64,000 nucleotides of DNA from Candidatus Firestonebacteria bacterium RIFOXYD2_FULL_39_29. Lineage in GTDB: Bacteria; Oederibacteriota; D2-FULL-39-29. The stretch covers positions 1 to 64,000 of the forward strand of contig MFGV01000001.1 of NCBI GenBank assembly GCA_001778375.1. Direction: 5' to 3'. A program made the translations under genes and the position numbers. Shown piece after piece: positions 1 through 8,494 of this stretch; within the stretch, counting starts at the first letter, position 1, and every line of letters starts with the position of its first letter. The notes below the pieces were generated by a model. It saw only the letters and a program-made list of their open reading frames with translations. It was not told where the DNA came from and did no database searches.

Positions 1-1
1 T

Positions 2-49
2 GAAATTGAAATGTGGTACAGACCTTTAATAAAAAAAGGCTTTAAATAA
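2..49 (+). CDS. 3' end of an unidentified plus-strand gene (partial)
   Basis: An open frame enters from the left edge and ends at a TAA at 47-49. It reads EIEMWYRPLIKKGFK, a basic, aromatic tail typical of a real C-terminus rather than random sequence. Only 15 residues are visible, so no family can be assigned. If real, it converges with the minus-strand MerR gene, and the hairpin-rich stretch between them would separate the two transcripts. Confidence 0.4.
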   Translation, partial: EIEMWYRPLIKKGFK

Positions 50-248
50 GGGAAATGAGTCTAAATATGCCTAATTCAGCGGAACTTGGGTTAGATATGG
101 ATTAAAGAAGTCGCAAAGGGAAATAAAGCAGGCCTGCGGAATAAAGGACAGAAGCGACTTTTAATTTGAGGACCGGTTTTCCGGCGAGGTCTCGCTGTTT
201 CACAGCGGACGCCCCGATATCACATCAACTACATACAGAAAATATATA
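50..248. other. Convergent intergenic region with four consecutive hairpins
   Basis: No gene is visible in these 199 bases, but there is dense dyad symmetry. Hairpin A pairs TCTAA (60-64) with TTAGA (91-95), with inner TTC/GAA. Hairpin B pairs AAGTCGC (108-114) with GCGACTT (154-160) and encloses the perfect palindrome GCAGGCCTGC (128-137). Hairpin C is CCGG-TTTT-CCGG (173-184). Hairpin D is CGCTG-TTTCA-CAGCG (193-207). GGCG (183-186) can also pair with CGCC (210-213). This could be a structured small RNA, a bidirectional terminator region or a decayed mobile element. It is not a tRNA, and I match it to no known RNA family. Confidence 0.5.
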
Positions 249-617
249 TTACTCCATTGTCTTCTTTAAGTCACTAAGCTTTTTTTTGAGTTTATCAATT
301 GTCTCTACAAGTTCAAGTTCTTTAAAATTAATCTCCATTTGAACTTCGTTTTTCCTCAAATCCTTTAGTTTCTTTTTTGCACCATCTATCGTAAATCCTT
401 CGTTATACAGTAAGCGCTGGATTAATAATACCATTTCTATATCTTTTTTTCTATAGGCACGTTGTCCGCCAATGCTTCTTACCGGTCTTAGAATTTTGAA
501 TTGCTTTTCCCAATACCTGAGAATATATGACTTAACTTTGGTAATATCACTTACCTCTCGTATTGTAAAAAATAACTTATCCGGAATCTGTATTTCTTGA
601 GCAGGATTATTTTCCAT
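249..617 (-). CDS. MerR-family transcriptional regulator
   Basis: The protein has 122 residues. Residues ~14-85 form a MerR winged helix-turn-helix: [20 protein letters not shown] is followed by the wing [15 protein letters not shown] and the helix [20 protein letters not shown]. The C-terminus is a short charged coiled coil, suited to dimerisation. No effector domain or metal-binding cysteines follow, as in the small HTH-only MerR proteins often found beside HU/IHF genes. The ATG at 617 lies inside the end of the HU gene (11-bp overlap), so the two are translationally coupled. Its target cannot be read from the sequence. Confidence 0.85.
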   Translation of the reverse strand: MENNPAQEIQIPDKLFFTIREVSDITKVKSYILRYWEKQFKILRPVRSIGGQRAYRKKDIEMVLLIQRLLYNEGFTIDGAKKKLKDLRKNEVQMEINFKELELVETIDKLKKKLSDLKKTME

Positions 618-894
618 TTTCTATCCTTTTTTTGAGTATTTCACTCGGTTTAAAAGCAGGAGAATTCCTCTCAGGAACAACAATTTTCTCGCCTGTCTTT
701 GGATTCCTGCAGACTCTTTCTTTTCTTGTTCTTATAATAAACGTTCCAAAACCGCTGATTTGAACCTTGTCTCCATTCTTTAAGGAATCAACAATACAGT
801 CAATAAAGGATTGAACCGCAACTTTAGCTACATTGCCGTTTACACCAAGATCTACTACTTTTTTGACCAGATTATTTTTCGTAACTGTTTCCAT
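607..894 (-). CDS. HU/IHF-family DNA-binding protein
   Basis: At 95 residues it is the normal size for HU/IHF. It shows the N-terminal helical dimerisation part ([15 protein letters not shown]), the [13 protein letters not shown] strand and the DNA-binding arm [21 protein letters not shown], with the conserved proline of the arm tip replaced by the VPERNSPAF context usual in HU/IHF. It bends and compacts DNA as a dimer. It follows gpsA by 9 bp and overlaps the MerR gene, so it lies late in the gpsA-plsY-pgsA operon. HU cannot be distinguished from IHF-alpha by eye. Confidence 0.92.
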   Translation of the reverse strand: METVTKNNLVKKVVDLGVNGNVAKVAVQSFIDCIVDSLKNGDKVQISGFGTFIIRTRKERVCRNPKTGEKIVVPERNSPAFKPSEILKKRIENGK

Positions 895-903
895 TTTATC
901 CCC

Positions 904-1911
904 TTAGAAATTTTCTTCTTTTTTCAGCTTTCTTTGCATAAGATTATTAACGGCTGTTTTTGGATTATTCCGGTTAAAAAGCACGCCATAAGTCTCAGCC
1001 ACTATCGGCATATCTACTTTTTCCTTCTTAGCAAGCCTGAAAACAGCTGCCGATGTAGTTACACCTTCCGCTACCATATCCATAGACTTTAATATTTTTG
1101 AAAGCTTTTCTCCCCGCCCAATTCGCTCTCCAACACTGCGATTTCTGCTATGCGGACTCATACAGGTAACTATAAGATCTCCAAAACCGGCCAAACCGTT
1201 TAAAGTTTCGGATTTTGCACCAAGCTTAAGAGCTAATCTTTTCATCTCAGCCATTCCCCTGGTCAGTAAAGCTGCTTTCGTATTATCTCCCAATTCCATT
1301 CCATCAAGAATGCCTTTGGAAAGGGCAATAACGTTCTTTAATGCACCGCCAAGCTCAACCCCTATCACATCCCTGCTGGTATAGACTCTGAAATATTTAT
1401 TTGAAAATAAAGTTTGGAAATAAGATGCAATTTTTGCGTCCTTTGAAGCGACTATCACGGCTGTAGGCATCTTTCGACCAACTTCTTCCGCATGACTGGG
1501 ACCTGACAATACAGCCAGTTTTATTTTTTTACCTAACTTTTTTTTAATTATCTCAGACATTCTCTCCAATGTTTTAGTATCAATACCTTTAACTACACTC
1601 AAAACAACAACATCATTTCTGATTTTCTCGTTTTTTAACTTATCCAAAACACTTCTTACAAATTTTGATGGTATTGCAATTACAATAGCTTTCGCTTCTT
1701 TTACCGCATCAGAAAGCGAAGCTGTAATCTTTATACCCTCAGGAATTTTAATTCCCGGTAAAAATTTTGTATTAATTCTTTTCTTGTTTAAATATTTTGC
1801 ATAGGGCTTTAAATATTCATAAATAGTAACATTCTGACCATTTTCATTAAGTACCAATGCCAATGCTGTGCCCCAGCCTCCGGCACCTATAATTGCAACT
1901 TTTTCTGCCAT
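904..1911 (-). CDS. gpsA: Glycerol-3-phosphate dehydrogenase [NAD(P)+]
   Basis: GpsA reduces dihydroxyacetone phosphate to sn-glycerol-3-phosphate in the cytoplasm, supplying the backbone of phospholipids. The 335-residue protein begins with the nucleotide-binding IIGAGGWGTALALVL. It carries the VLSGPSHAEEV segment and the catalytic-lysine region GGALKNVIALSKGILDGM, followed by NGLAGFGDLIVTC. Length and motif order are normal for the family. It overlaps plsY by 25 bp and sits with plsY and a CDP-alcohol phosphatidyltransferase, so three successive steps of phospholipid synthesis are co-transcribed. Confidence 0.97.
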   Translation of the reverse strand: MAEKVAIIGAGGWGTALALVLNENGQNVTIYEYLKPYAKYLNKKRINTKFLPGIKIPEGIKITASLSDAVKEAKAIVIAIPSKFVRSVLDKLKNEKIRNDVVVLSVVKGIDTKTLERMSEIIKKKLGKKIKLAVLSGPSHAEEVGRKMPTAVIVASKDAKIASYFQTLFSNKYFRVYTSRDVIGVELGGALKNVIALSKGILDGMELGDNTKAALLTRGMAEMKRLALKLGAKSETLNGLAGFGDLIVTCMSPHSRNRSVGERIGRGEKLSKILKSMDMVAEGVTTSAAVFRLAKKEKVDMPIVAETYGVLFNRNNPKTAVNNLMQRKLKKEENF

Positions 1912-2555
1912 ATCTTATTCTCCGTCCCTTTATATAATCTTTTTATATTTGGAAGATGCCTGATTATTATCATTACACAAGCCAGAACACCGAATAACTG
2001 AAGAGGCAAAGATTCTCCGGAAAAAAACATTGTTACCGGAAAAATAATGGAGCCAATAATGGAACCTACAGAAACATATCTCGTCAGAAACACTAATATC
2101 GCAAAAGCTGAAAAGGCTACTATTGCTTCTATCGGTGCAAGAGCCAAAGCAACTCCTATACTTGTTGCTACACCTTTTCCGCCTTTGAACTTTAGAAAAA
2201 ACGACCAGTTGTGACCGACTATTGCCGCTAAACCGCAGAGTATTGAAGCACTGATCAGTATTGGCAGAAATCTGGAAGTATCTCCTGTAAAAGCAGCAGC
2301 TGCTGCAGTAATTCCGAACAATCCGGGAATAAAGACTACGCATAGAAATCCTTTAAGAGCATCCAGAAGCAAGACAGATACACCCGGAAAAGTTCCGAAA
2401 GTTCTCATAATATTTGTCGCGCCTATATTCTTACTTCCCAATTCTCTGATATCTTTTTTATAAAACAATTTCCCGATTAAAAGACCAAAAGGAATTGATC
2501 CGATCATATACGAAAGCAAAACAGCACCGGTTATTTGAAATAATATTTTATCCAA
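1887..2555 (-). CDS. plsY: Acyl-phosphate:glycerol-3-phosphate acyltransferase
   Basis: PlsY transfers the acyl group of acyl phosphate to glycerol-3-phosphate, the first acylation in phospholipid synthesis. The 222-residue membrane protein has about five or six hydrophobic segments and the family motifs GSIPFGLLIGKL, GSKNIGATNIMRTFG and GHNWSFFLKFKGGKGVATS. The start is a TTG at 2555, supported by an AAGGGG ribosome-binding site about ten bases upstream and by the expected short leader before the first membrane helix. It overlaps the end of pgsA and the start of gpsA. It is about 20 residues longer than Bacillus PlsY. Confidence 0.95.
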   Translation of the reverse strand: MDKILFQITGAVLLSYMIGSIPFGLLIGKLFYKKDIRELGSKNIGATNIMRTFGTFPGVSVLLLDALKGFLCVVFIPGLFGITAAAAAFTGDTSRFLPILISASILCGLAAIVGHNWSFFLKFKGGKGVATSIGVALALAPIEAIVAFSAFAILVFLTRYVSVGSIIGSIIFPVTMFFSGESLPLQLFGVLACVMIIIRHLPNIKRLYKGTENKIWQKKLQL

Positions 2556-3081
2556 ATTTTTTAATCCCCTTTATACTGTAATCTACGAGAGAAATTGTAC
2601 ACAATAATACGGTAATATACATGTAAATTTCTATTTCCAGATTGTAATTAAAAGCAAAAACTGCATTAAGCAACAAAAGCATAACAGAAGTACTTTCAAA
2701 AAAATTGGTAATTTTTCCGAAAATACTGGGTTCTACTTTTATATTTGAAGTAATCATATACATTAATATCCAGCCAATAATAAGCAAAACATCCCTGCTG
2801 ATTATTACTATCGCAATCCAATCCGGAATGTAGTTATTAAGCGCAAAAAGAATAAAAGCCGTATCAATAAGTAATTTATCAGCCAGGGGATCCAGCATAG
2901 CTCCCAGTAAACTCCGGGATTTCGAAAGCCTGGCGACAACACCGTCTATGACGTCAGTAATAATTGCCAAGAAAAATATTAAGGTCGCAATAGGCAGGCT
3001 CTTTCTGAAAAAAATAATAAATATAGGAACACCTATAATGCGCAACACCGTGAGAAAATTAGGGACTGTCAAAGTTCTCAT
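2548..3081 (-). CDS. pgsA: CDP-alcohol phosphatidyltransferase (probable PGP synthase)
   Basis: The 177-residue integral membrane enzyme contains the complete CDP-alcohol phosphotransferase signature D-x2-DG-x2-AR-x8-G-x3-D-x3-D, seen here as DVIDGVVARLSKSRSLLG followed by AMLDPLADK. The family exchanges CMP of CDP-diacylglycerol for an alcohol. The NFLTVLRIIGVPIFI start and small size fit phosphatidylglycerophosphate synthase, and the neighbours gpsA and plsY support this. The substrate is nevertheless inferred. The ATG overlaps the stop of the upstream GGDEF gene as ATGA, implying coupled translation. Confidence 0.87.
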   Translation of the reverse strand: MRTLTVPNFLTVLRIIGVPIFIIFFRKSLPIATLIFFLAIITDVIDGVVARLSKSRSLLGAMLDPLADKLLIDTAFILFALNNYIPDWIAIVIISRDVLLIIGWILMYMITSNIKVEPSIFGKITNFFESTSVMLLLLNAVFAFNYNLEIEIYMYITVLLCTISLVDYSIKGIKKFG

Positions 3082-4334
3082 ACTTTCACAACCTTGTTTT
3101 TGCCGCTTTTCTTTGCGGTATAAAGCCGGTTATCAGCAATATCAATAAGATCCCTCGGTCCATTATTTTTACCGGACAAAGAAGAAATACCCAGACTTAT
3201 GGTCAGGTTCTTTGTGCGTGATTTTTTCTTATATTCAAATTCATATTTTTCTACATTTTTCCGGAGTTCCTCAGCCAATTCAAATGCTTCATCCTTGTTT
3301 TTTCCTGGCAGGATTATTGCGAATTCTTCTCCTCCGTATCTTGCAGAACAAGCACTTTCTTCAAGCGTAGAATGTACAAGTGTTCCTATAGCTCTTAAAA
3401 TACTATCGCCTTCCAGGTGTCCAAAGGTATCGTTATAATATTTAAAATCATCTATATCAAAATATATCAAAGATAATGATTTGCCGTTTTCTTTTGCTTT
3501 TTTATATTCTTCTCTCAATTTTTCTTGAAAATATCTGTGATTATACAAACCCGTCAATTCATCAGAGAAGGACAGACGTTCAATTCTCTCGTAAAATCTT
3601 GCATTTTGAATAGCGATAGCCGATTGATTTGCGAAAATTTCAAGCAAAGTAAGATCTTCCGCAGAAATTGCAGCTTTAGTGAACCCGTCTGCGACAACTA
3701 CCAGTACACCAAGTACATTATTTCTTACGATCAACGGTATTGTGGCAAATTCTTTAAGGTTTAATAATTCAATCAAATGTTGTTCGCATCTGTGATCATT
3801 TTTCGCATCTTTTATTATAAAAGGTTTTTTCTCTATCGCAGTCCTTGAGATTATTCCGGTTGTTTCATCTAAATTAAAAAACTGCTGACGAAGAACTTCG
3901 TTTAAAACCCCCATTCCTATTTCTCCGCGTAAAACCGTTTTTTGTTTTTCTTCTACTGTCAGGAATATAAAAGCCCTCTCATATTTAAGTTCGCGGGTAA
4001 GATTATGCAAAATCATATCGAGTACATTTTCCAGATTCATAGTACTTCTTAAAGCTTCGGTAACCCTGTTAATTTCTTTAAACTCGTTGTACATATGTTG
4101 AAGCCCTCTAATCTGCCAATAATTGCTTACATCGTTCCTTACGAAAAAAAAGACAAAAAGAATAAAAATTCCGTATTTCAGATAAAGATCATTAATTTCT
4201 TCGAAGTCAAGAAAAACAAAGGCAGCAAGAAGAAGCAGAATTAAAAGAGTTGATGTCCTGACCAGCCAGGGCATCAATCTGAGACGATTCTCAGTGATAA
4301 ACGTATTTACAAATTTGTTAATTTGACTTATCAT
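3078..4334 (-). CDS. Membrane GAF-GGDEF diguanylate cyclase
   Basis: The 418-residue protein has two hydrophobic segments near residues 20-65, a GAF domain (~95-245) and a C-terminal GGDEF domain (~255-418). The active-site motif is an intact RYGGEEF, and the substrate loop FDIDDFKYYNDTFGH is also intact, so it should make cyclic di-GMP from two GTP. No RxxD inhibitory site precedes the motif at the usual five-residue distance. It overlaps the upstream HD-GYP gene by 17 bp, pairing a synthase with a hydrolase in one transcript. The GAF ligand is unknown. Confidence 0.92.
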   Translation of the reverse strand: MISQINKFVNTFITENRLRLMPWLVRTSTLLILLLLAAFVFLDFEEINDLYLKYGIFILFVFFFVRNDVSNYWQIRGLQHMYNEFKEINRVTEALRSTMNLENVLDMILHNLTRELKYERAFIFLTVEEKQKTVLRGEIGMGVLNEVLRQQFFNLDETTGIISRTAIEKKPFIIKDAKNDHRCEQHLIELLNLKEFATIPLIVRNNVLGVLVVVADGFTKAAISAEDLTLLEIFANQSAIAIQNARFYERIERLSFSDELTGLYNHRYFQEKLREEYKKAKENGKSLSLIYFDIDDFKYYNDTFGHLEGDSILRAIGTLVHSTLEESACSARYGGEEFAIILPGKNKDEAFELAEELRKNVEKYEFEYKKKSRTKNLTISLGISSLSGKNNGPRDLIDIADNRLYTAKKSGKNKVVKV

Positions 4335-6426
4335 TCTTTCTCTTTGTCATAATTTTCACAAAAACATCCACTATTGAAGGATCAAATTGCGTATACTTAT
4401 TGCCTTCCAATTCACGTATGGCTTTTTCATGGCTCATAGCCTTTCTGTAGGGTCTGTCTGAAGTCATTGCTTCAAAGGAATCAACAACAGTTATGATTCT
4501 TGAAAGTATTGGAATATCTTCTTTTTTTAACCCGTCAGGATACCCGCCTCCTCCGTACATTTCATGATGGTGCGCAATGATTTTTGCGACATCTTTAAAT
4601 TCTTCTATATTCGCAAGAATATTTGATCCAATAACCGGATGTTTTTTAATGACTTCATACTCTTCTTTAGTCAATTTCTCGGGTTTTTTTAGAATATTGT
4701 CGCTTATTGCGATTTTACCTATATCATGAAGAATTGCGCTGTATTGAAGAAGTTCCATTTCATTTTCTTTTAGTCCCATTTCTAATGCAATATCCGTCGC
4801 ATACCTTAAAACCTCTTCTGAATGACCTTTAGTATAGTTATCCTTTTCATCAAGAGCTGTGGCAAAAGATTTAATAACATTCAGGTACATTTCTTTCCAA
4901 TTTTTAAATAACCTGGTATTTTCTATTGCAATAGCAGTATGGGAAGTAAAAATCAACATTAACTTCCGGTCGTTACCGGAAAATTCACGTTTATGCCTGA
5001 AAAACAGAGTTAAAATACCGATGACTTTGTTTTTCGCTAAAAGCGGAATACAAACAAGAGACTTAATCCCCTCAGCTATTAATGGAGTTGACATTTCATA
5101 TTTACTGTTTTCCAAATCTTCAATAACCATTATTTGATGTGTTTCTACAACTTCACCTTCACTGGTTGTAAATACTTTAAGATGTTGACCGTCCATGCAT
5201 TTTGACGACAAGCCATAAGATATACAAAGTTCAAGTTCCTGGGTTTTTTCATTAAGCAGTCTTAAAGTTGAACCTTTTGCATCCATCATTTCACAAACAG
5301 ATTTTGATATGAGATTTAAAACATCATCAAGCTTTAACGTTGATAAAATCACGTTTCCAATATAGGATATTGCAGAGAGTTCATTAATAATAGTCGCCGT
5401 GTTCTCATTCATCTTTGCGCGTTCAACTATTATTGAAGCCTTTTCTATAAGATTAGAATAATGGGACAATTCCCTTTCCGTAATATTATCTTTATATACA
5501 ACAATACAACCAAAAACCTCATTATTAGTTTTAAGCGGGAAACCGATTCTACCGGTAATTCTTACAAATTTTCCGGAAGTAAAGACATTGTCGACAACTT
5601 CCTGATTTTCTTTCAGCAAATTAGATTCTCTCTTTATTTTAAAGCCACACACTGCTTTTACGGCACATTCATTTGTTCTGGCTGATTTCATAAATATTAC
5701 CGCACTTTCAGATTTAGAGATACTTACAAACCTGTTAATCAGTACCTCTAAAACCTCTTCCGTGGTTAAAGAAAGTAAACCAATCTCAGTAATAGCATTT
5801 ATACCCAGCAATTCCTCTTTGTAGGCCTTCTCCTGATCAATGAGCTTTTTATTCTCAATAACAATAGATATCTGCGAAGCAAATATTTTCATGTATTTTT
5901 TTTCTGCTTCTAAAAACAGCCGGGGATCTTCAAGACTTAAAAACAAGAGAGCTCCGGTAACTTTACCTTTTATTAATACCGGTATAATTACCCCTGTTTT
6001 CACGAGAATTACATTCGCCGGAGATTTTATTTCCACCTGTTTTCCTGCTTTTGTATCCTCCCAGAACTTTTGTAATTTTATTGTATTTAATGTAACTTCT
6101 TTAACCCATTTAATAAAATCTTCATTTCCGGTAATAACAGAAATATCATCATCTTTTTCGAAAAGAAAAATGCCAACGGCAACATTTTTAATAATTTTCC
6201 CGGCTTCAATTGTTATGACATTAAGAATATCCTTGGGGGCATTAGAGGAAGTTATCAATTCACTACTTCTATTAATTATTTTAAACTGATCAAATAAATT
6301 CTGTACCTGCCCTAAAAGTGAACTACTCTCATTTTTAAGTTTTAAAAAAAGCCAGCTAATAGATAAAACAAGAAGCAAAATTGATATAAACAATAATACA
6401 TCTATAACTGGGACATTCAAATGCAT
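4318..6426 (-). CDS. Multi-GAF HD-GYP cyclic-di-GMP phosphodiesterase
   Basis: This 702-residue protein has one N-terminal membrane helix (~7-27) and three GAF-like sensory regions (about 55-195, 205-335 and 350-505). A C-terminal HD-GYP domain begins near residue 515. The metal and substrate residues are intact: ATALDEKDNYTKGHSEEV, HDIGKIAIS, HHEMYGGGGYPDGL and DSFEAMTSDRPYRKA. HD-GYP enzymes hydrolyse cyclic di-GMP. It is the first gene of the operon, followed with a 17-bp overlap by the GAF-GGDEF gene, so synthesis and breakdown are probably tuned together. The GAF signals cannot be identified. Confidence 0.92.
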   Translation of the reverse strand: MHLNVPVIDVLLFISILLLVLSISWLFLKLKNESSSLLGQVQNLFDQFKIINRSSELITSSNAPKDILNVITIEAGKIIKNVAVGIFLFEKDDDISVITGNEDFIKWVKEVTLNTIKLQKFWEDTKAGKQVEIKSPANVILVKTGVIIPVLIKGKVTGALLFLSLEDPRLFLEAEKKYMKIFASQISIVIENKKLIDQEKAYKEELLGINAITEIGLLSLTTEEVLEVLINRFVSISKSESAVIFMKSARTNECAVKAVCGFKIKRESNLLKENQEVVDNVFTSGKFVRITGRIGFPLKTNNEVFGCIVVYKDNITERELSHYSNLIEKASIIVERAKMNENTATIINELSAISYIGNVILSTLKLDDVLNLISKSVCEMMDAKGSTLRLLNEKTQELELCISYGLSSKCMDGQHLKVFTTSEGEVVETHQIMVIEDLENSKYEMSTPLIAEGIKSLVCIPLLAKNKVIGILTLFFRHKREFSGNDRKLMLIFTSHTAIAIENTRLFKNWKEMYLNVIKSFATALDEKDNYTKGHSEEVLRYATDIALEMGLKENEMELLQYSAILHDIGKIAISDNILKKPEKLTKEEYEVIKKHPVIGSNILANIEEFKDVAKIIAHHHEMYGGGGYPDGLKKEDIPILSRIITVVDSFEAMTSDRPYRKAMSHEKAIRELEGNKYTQFDPSIVDVFVKIMTKRKNDKSN

Positions 6427-6470
6427 TTTATATCCTTCTTTAAGTTAGATATAATTAGCTTAGCAAAGTA

Positions 6471-7547
6471 TTAGCTTTTTGTCAATAACTCATTTGATAT
6501 GAGAGATATTTTTGATAGGAGTGTTGAAATTCCCATAGATTCTTTGGCTGAGACAAATACAGCATCAGGATAGTCATTCTTTAAGCGTAGAATTCTGGAT
6601 TTTTGAGTCATATCTATTTTATTTAACACTGTCAAAATAGGTTTATTTAGGACGTTTAACTCGCGAAGCTCCCTGTATACAGCTTCAATTTGAATGTCAA
6701 GATCTAATCTGCCGGCATCTAAAATCATAATTATGATATCAGAATATTCAATCTCTTCAAGAGTTGCCCTGAATGATGTCACCAGTTCAGACGGTAAGCT
6801 TCTGATAAATCCAACAGTATCAGTCAACAGAATACTGACTTTAGATGAAAGGTACAGTTTTCTGGTTGTCGGGTCCAGTGTTGAAAACAGCTTATTTTCA
6901 GCAAGAACATTAGATTTTGTCAACAAGTTAAGCAAAGTTGATTTTCCGGAGTTAGTGTAACCTACGAGAGTCGCATTCAGAAACCCCTTGGCTTTTCGTC
7001 CCTCTCTCATTATTTTTCGATGAGCCCTTACATCATCAAGCTTTCCTTTTAAAAATTCTATGCGGCTCCGTATATTACGCTTATCAACTTCCAGCTTTGT
7101 CTCACCCGGCCCCCTCGTTCCAATACCTCCACCCATCTGAGAAAGCTCTATTCCTTTTCCTGATAACCGCGGCAATAAATAGATAAGCTGAGCTAATTCT
7201 ACCTGCAGCTTTCCCTCCGTTGTCCTTGCATGTCTTGCAAAAATATCAAGAATAAGAGTACACCTGTCTATTATTTTTCTTTTAATAGACTCTTCCAAAT
7301 TACGCTGCTGATTTGGCTTTAAATTATTATTAAATATTATAACATCCGCGCCTATTTCTCGGCTTCTTTGGCGAATTTCATCAACTTTTCCCTTTCCAAT
7401 AAAATAAGTCGCATCAGGAATACTTCTATTTTGAATTACTGTCTCAAGAATCTCCACTGAAGCGGTATTCGCAAGCAGTTCTGTTTCTTTATAAGAATCT
7501 GCCCCTTCGGTAGAAATTCCGCAAAGTACTCCTTTTTCTATAGGCAT
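6471..7547 (-). CDS. hflX: GTPase HflX
   Basis: HflX is a ribosome-associated GTPase that splits or rescues stalled 70S ribosomes, especially under heat stress. The 358-residue protein has the N-terminal HflX domain ending in the conserved [15 protein letters not shown], then the G domain with P-loop [15 protein letters not shown], switch [12 protein letters not shown] and the NKID specificity motif (LNKIDM). The C-terminal extension is short. Its ATG at 7547 overlaps the end of miaA by 10 bp; miaA-hflX adjacency is common in bacteria, though here hfq is absent. Confidence 0.96.
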   Translation of the reverse strand: MPIEKGVLCGISTEGADSYKETELLANTASVEILETVIQNRSIPDATYFIGKGKVDEIRQRSREIGADVIIFNNNLKPNQQRNLEESIKRKIIDRCTLILDIFARHARTTEGKLQVELAQLIYLLPRLSGKGIELSQMGGGIGTRGPGETKLEVDKRNIRSRIEFLKGKLDDVRAHRKIMREGRKAKGFLNATLVGYTNSGKSTLLNLLTKSNVLAENKLFSTLDPTTRKLYLSSKVSILLTDTVGFIRSLPSELVTSFRATLEEIEYSDIIIMILDAGRLDLDIQIEAVYRELRELNVLNKPILTVLNKIDMTQKSRILRLKNDYPDAVFVSAKESMGISTLLSKISLISNELLTKS

Positions 7548-8494
7548 TTTTTTTCCTTTATTTTAGAGATAATGTATCTTAATAATATATCTATATCTTC
7601 TTTAGCATCAACCCAGTTAACCCTTGGATCTTTTTTAAACCACGTAATCTGCCGCTTTGCATAGTGCCTGGTATTCATTTTTGTTAAATATACAGCTTTT
7701 TCAAAAGTGATAAGCCCCTTAAGATGATCTGCAAATTGCCGGTAACCAAGACCATTTAACTGAGAAATTTCGAACCCATACTTATCAACTATAGTTTTCA
7801 CTTCATTCAAAAGTCCCGCACTCAGCATTTTATCAACTCTATCATTTATTCTGGAATAAAGCTCTTTTCTTTCAAGATTCAGCCCGATGAGAACCGTACT
7901 TCCGATATCTAAAGGAATTGCAGACTTCGCAATTTCCTTTCTGGATTTATTTGTAACTCTAAACAACTCAAGCGCTCTTATTATCCTCATCTCATCATTA
8001 AAGTGAATATGTTTTGCAGAATCAGGATCTGATTTGACTAACTCTTCATAGAGGAATTTAAGTCCTTTTGTTTTTATTTCATCAATTATACTCTGCCTGA
8101 CTCCCTTAAAAGAACCTTCCACCTTCAAAAGGCCGTCTAATACAGCTCTAACATACAAACCCGAACCGCCAACCAATATAGGAAAACGACCTTTACTAAC
8201 AACTTCTTTTATGGACTGCCTTGCCATAGTTGAATAATCGAATGCATTTAACTCTGTTTTAGGAGATATAGTACCAATAAGATGGTGTTTAACCGTTTTT
8301 AATTGCCGCTCATCAGGTTTTGCAGATCCAATATCAAACTCCTTGTAAATCTGCAATGAATCAGCGGAAATAATTTCTCCTTCCAGCTCCTTTGCCAGCC
8401 TGAGAGAGATGTCCGTCTTACCTGAAGCGGTCGGCCCAAGGATTACAAGAAGAGAGGCATTTTTAAGTTCTTTTGAATTTTTTATCAAGCTCAT
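7538..8494 (-). CDS. miaA: tRNA dimethylallyltransferase
   Basis: MiaA adds a dimethylallyl group to N6 of A37 in tRNAs reading UNN codons. Diagnostic segments are the P-loop [49 protein letters not shown] and the tRNA-binding [17 protein letters not shown] directly precedes an ATG at 8494; I chose the ATG, giving 318 residues, close to the family norm. The gene begins inside the last codons of mutL and overlaps hflX, so mutL-miaA-hflX form one coupled unit. Confidence 0.96.
   Translation of the reverse strand: MSLIKNSKELKNASLLVILGPTASGKTDISLRLAKELEGEIISADSLQIYKEFDIGSAKPDERQLKTVKHHLIGTISPKTELNAFDYSTMARQSIKEVVSKGRFPILVGGSGLYVRAVLDGLLKVEGSFKGVRQSIIDEIKTKGLKFLYEELVKSDPDSAKHIHFNDEMRIIRALELFRVTNKSRKEIAKSAIPLDIGSTVLIGLNLERKELYSRINDRVDKMLSAGLLNEVKTIVDKYGFEISQLNGLGYRQFADHLKGLITFEKAVYLTKMNTRHYAKRQITWFKKDPRVNWVDAKEDIDILLRYIISKIKEKKCL

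Noticed and set aside
1-248. tRNA, tmRNA, RNase P or 6S RNA
   Set aside because: No cloverleaf, CCA end, tmRNA tag frame or RNase P core motif was found. The folds are hairpins only, so I left it as an unnamed structured region.
5840-6289. 149-codon plus-strand frame
   Set aside because: It lies antisense inside the HD-GYP gene, has no family features, and the minus-strand protein is clearly real.
6427-6490. Promoter for the HD-GYP operon
   Set aside because: A TTGACA occurs at 6480-6485 (minus strand) but no acceptable -10 lies at the right distance.
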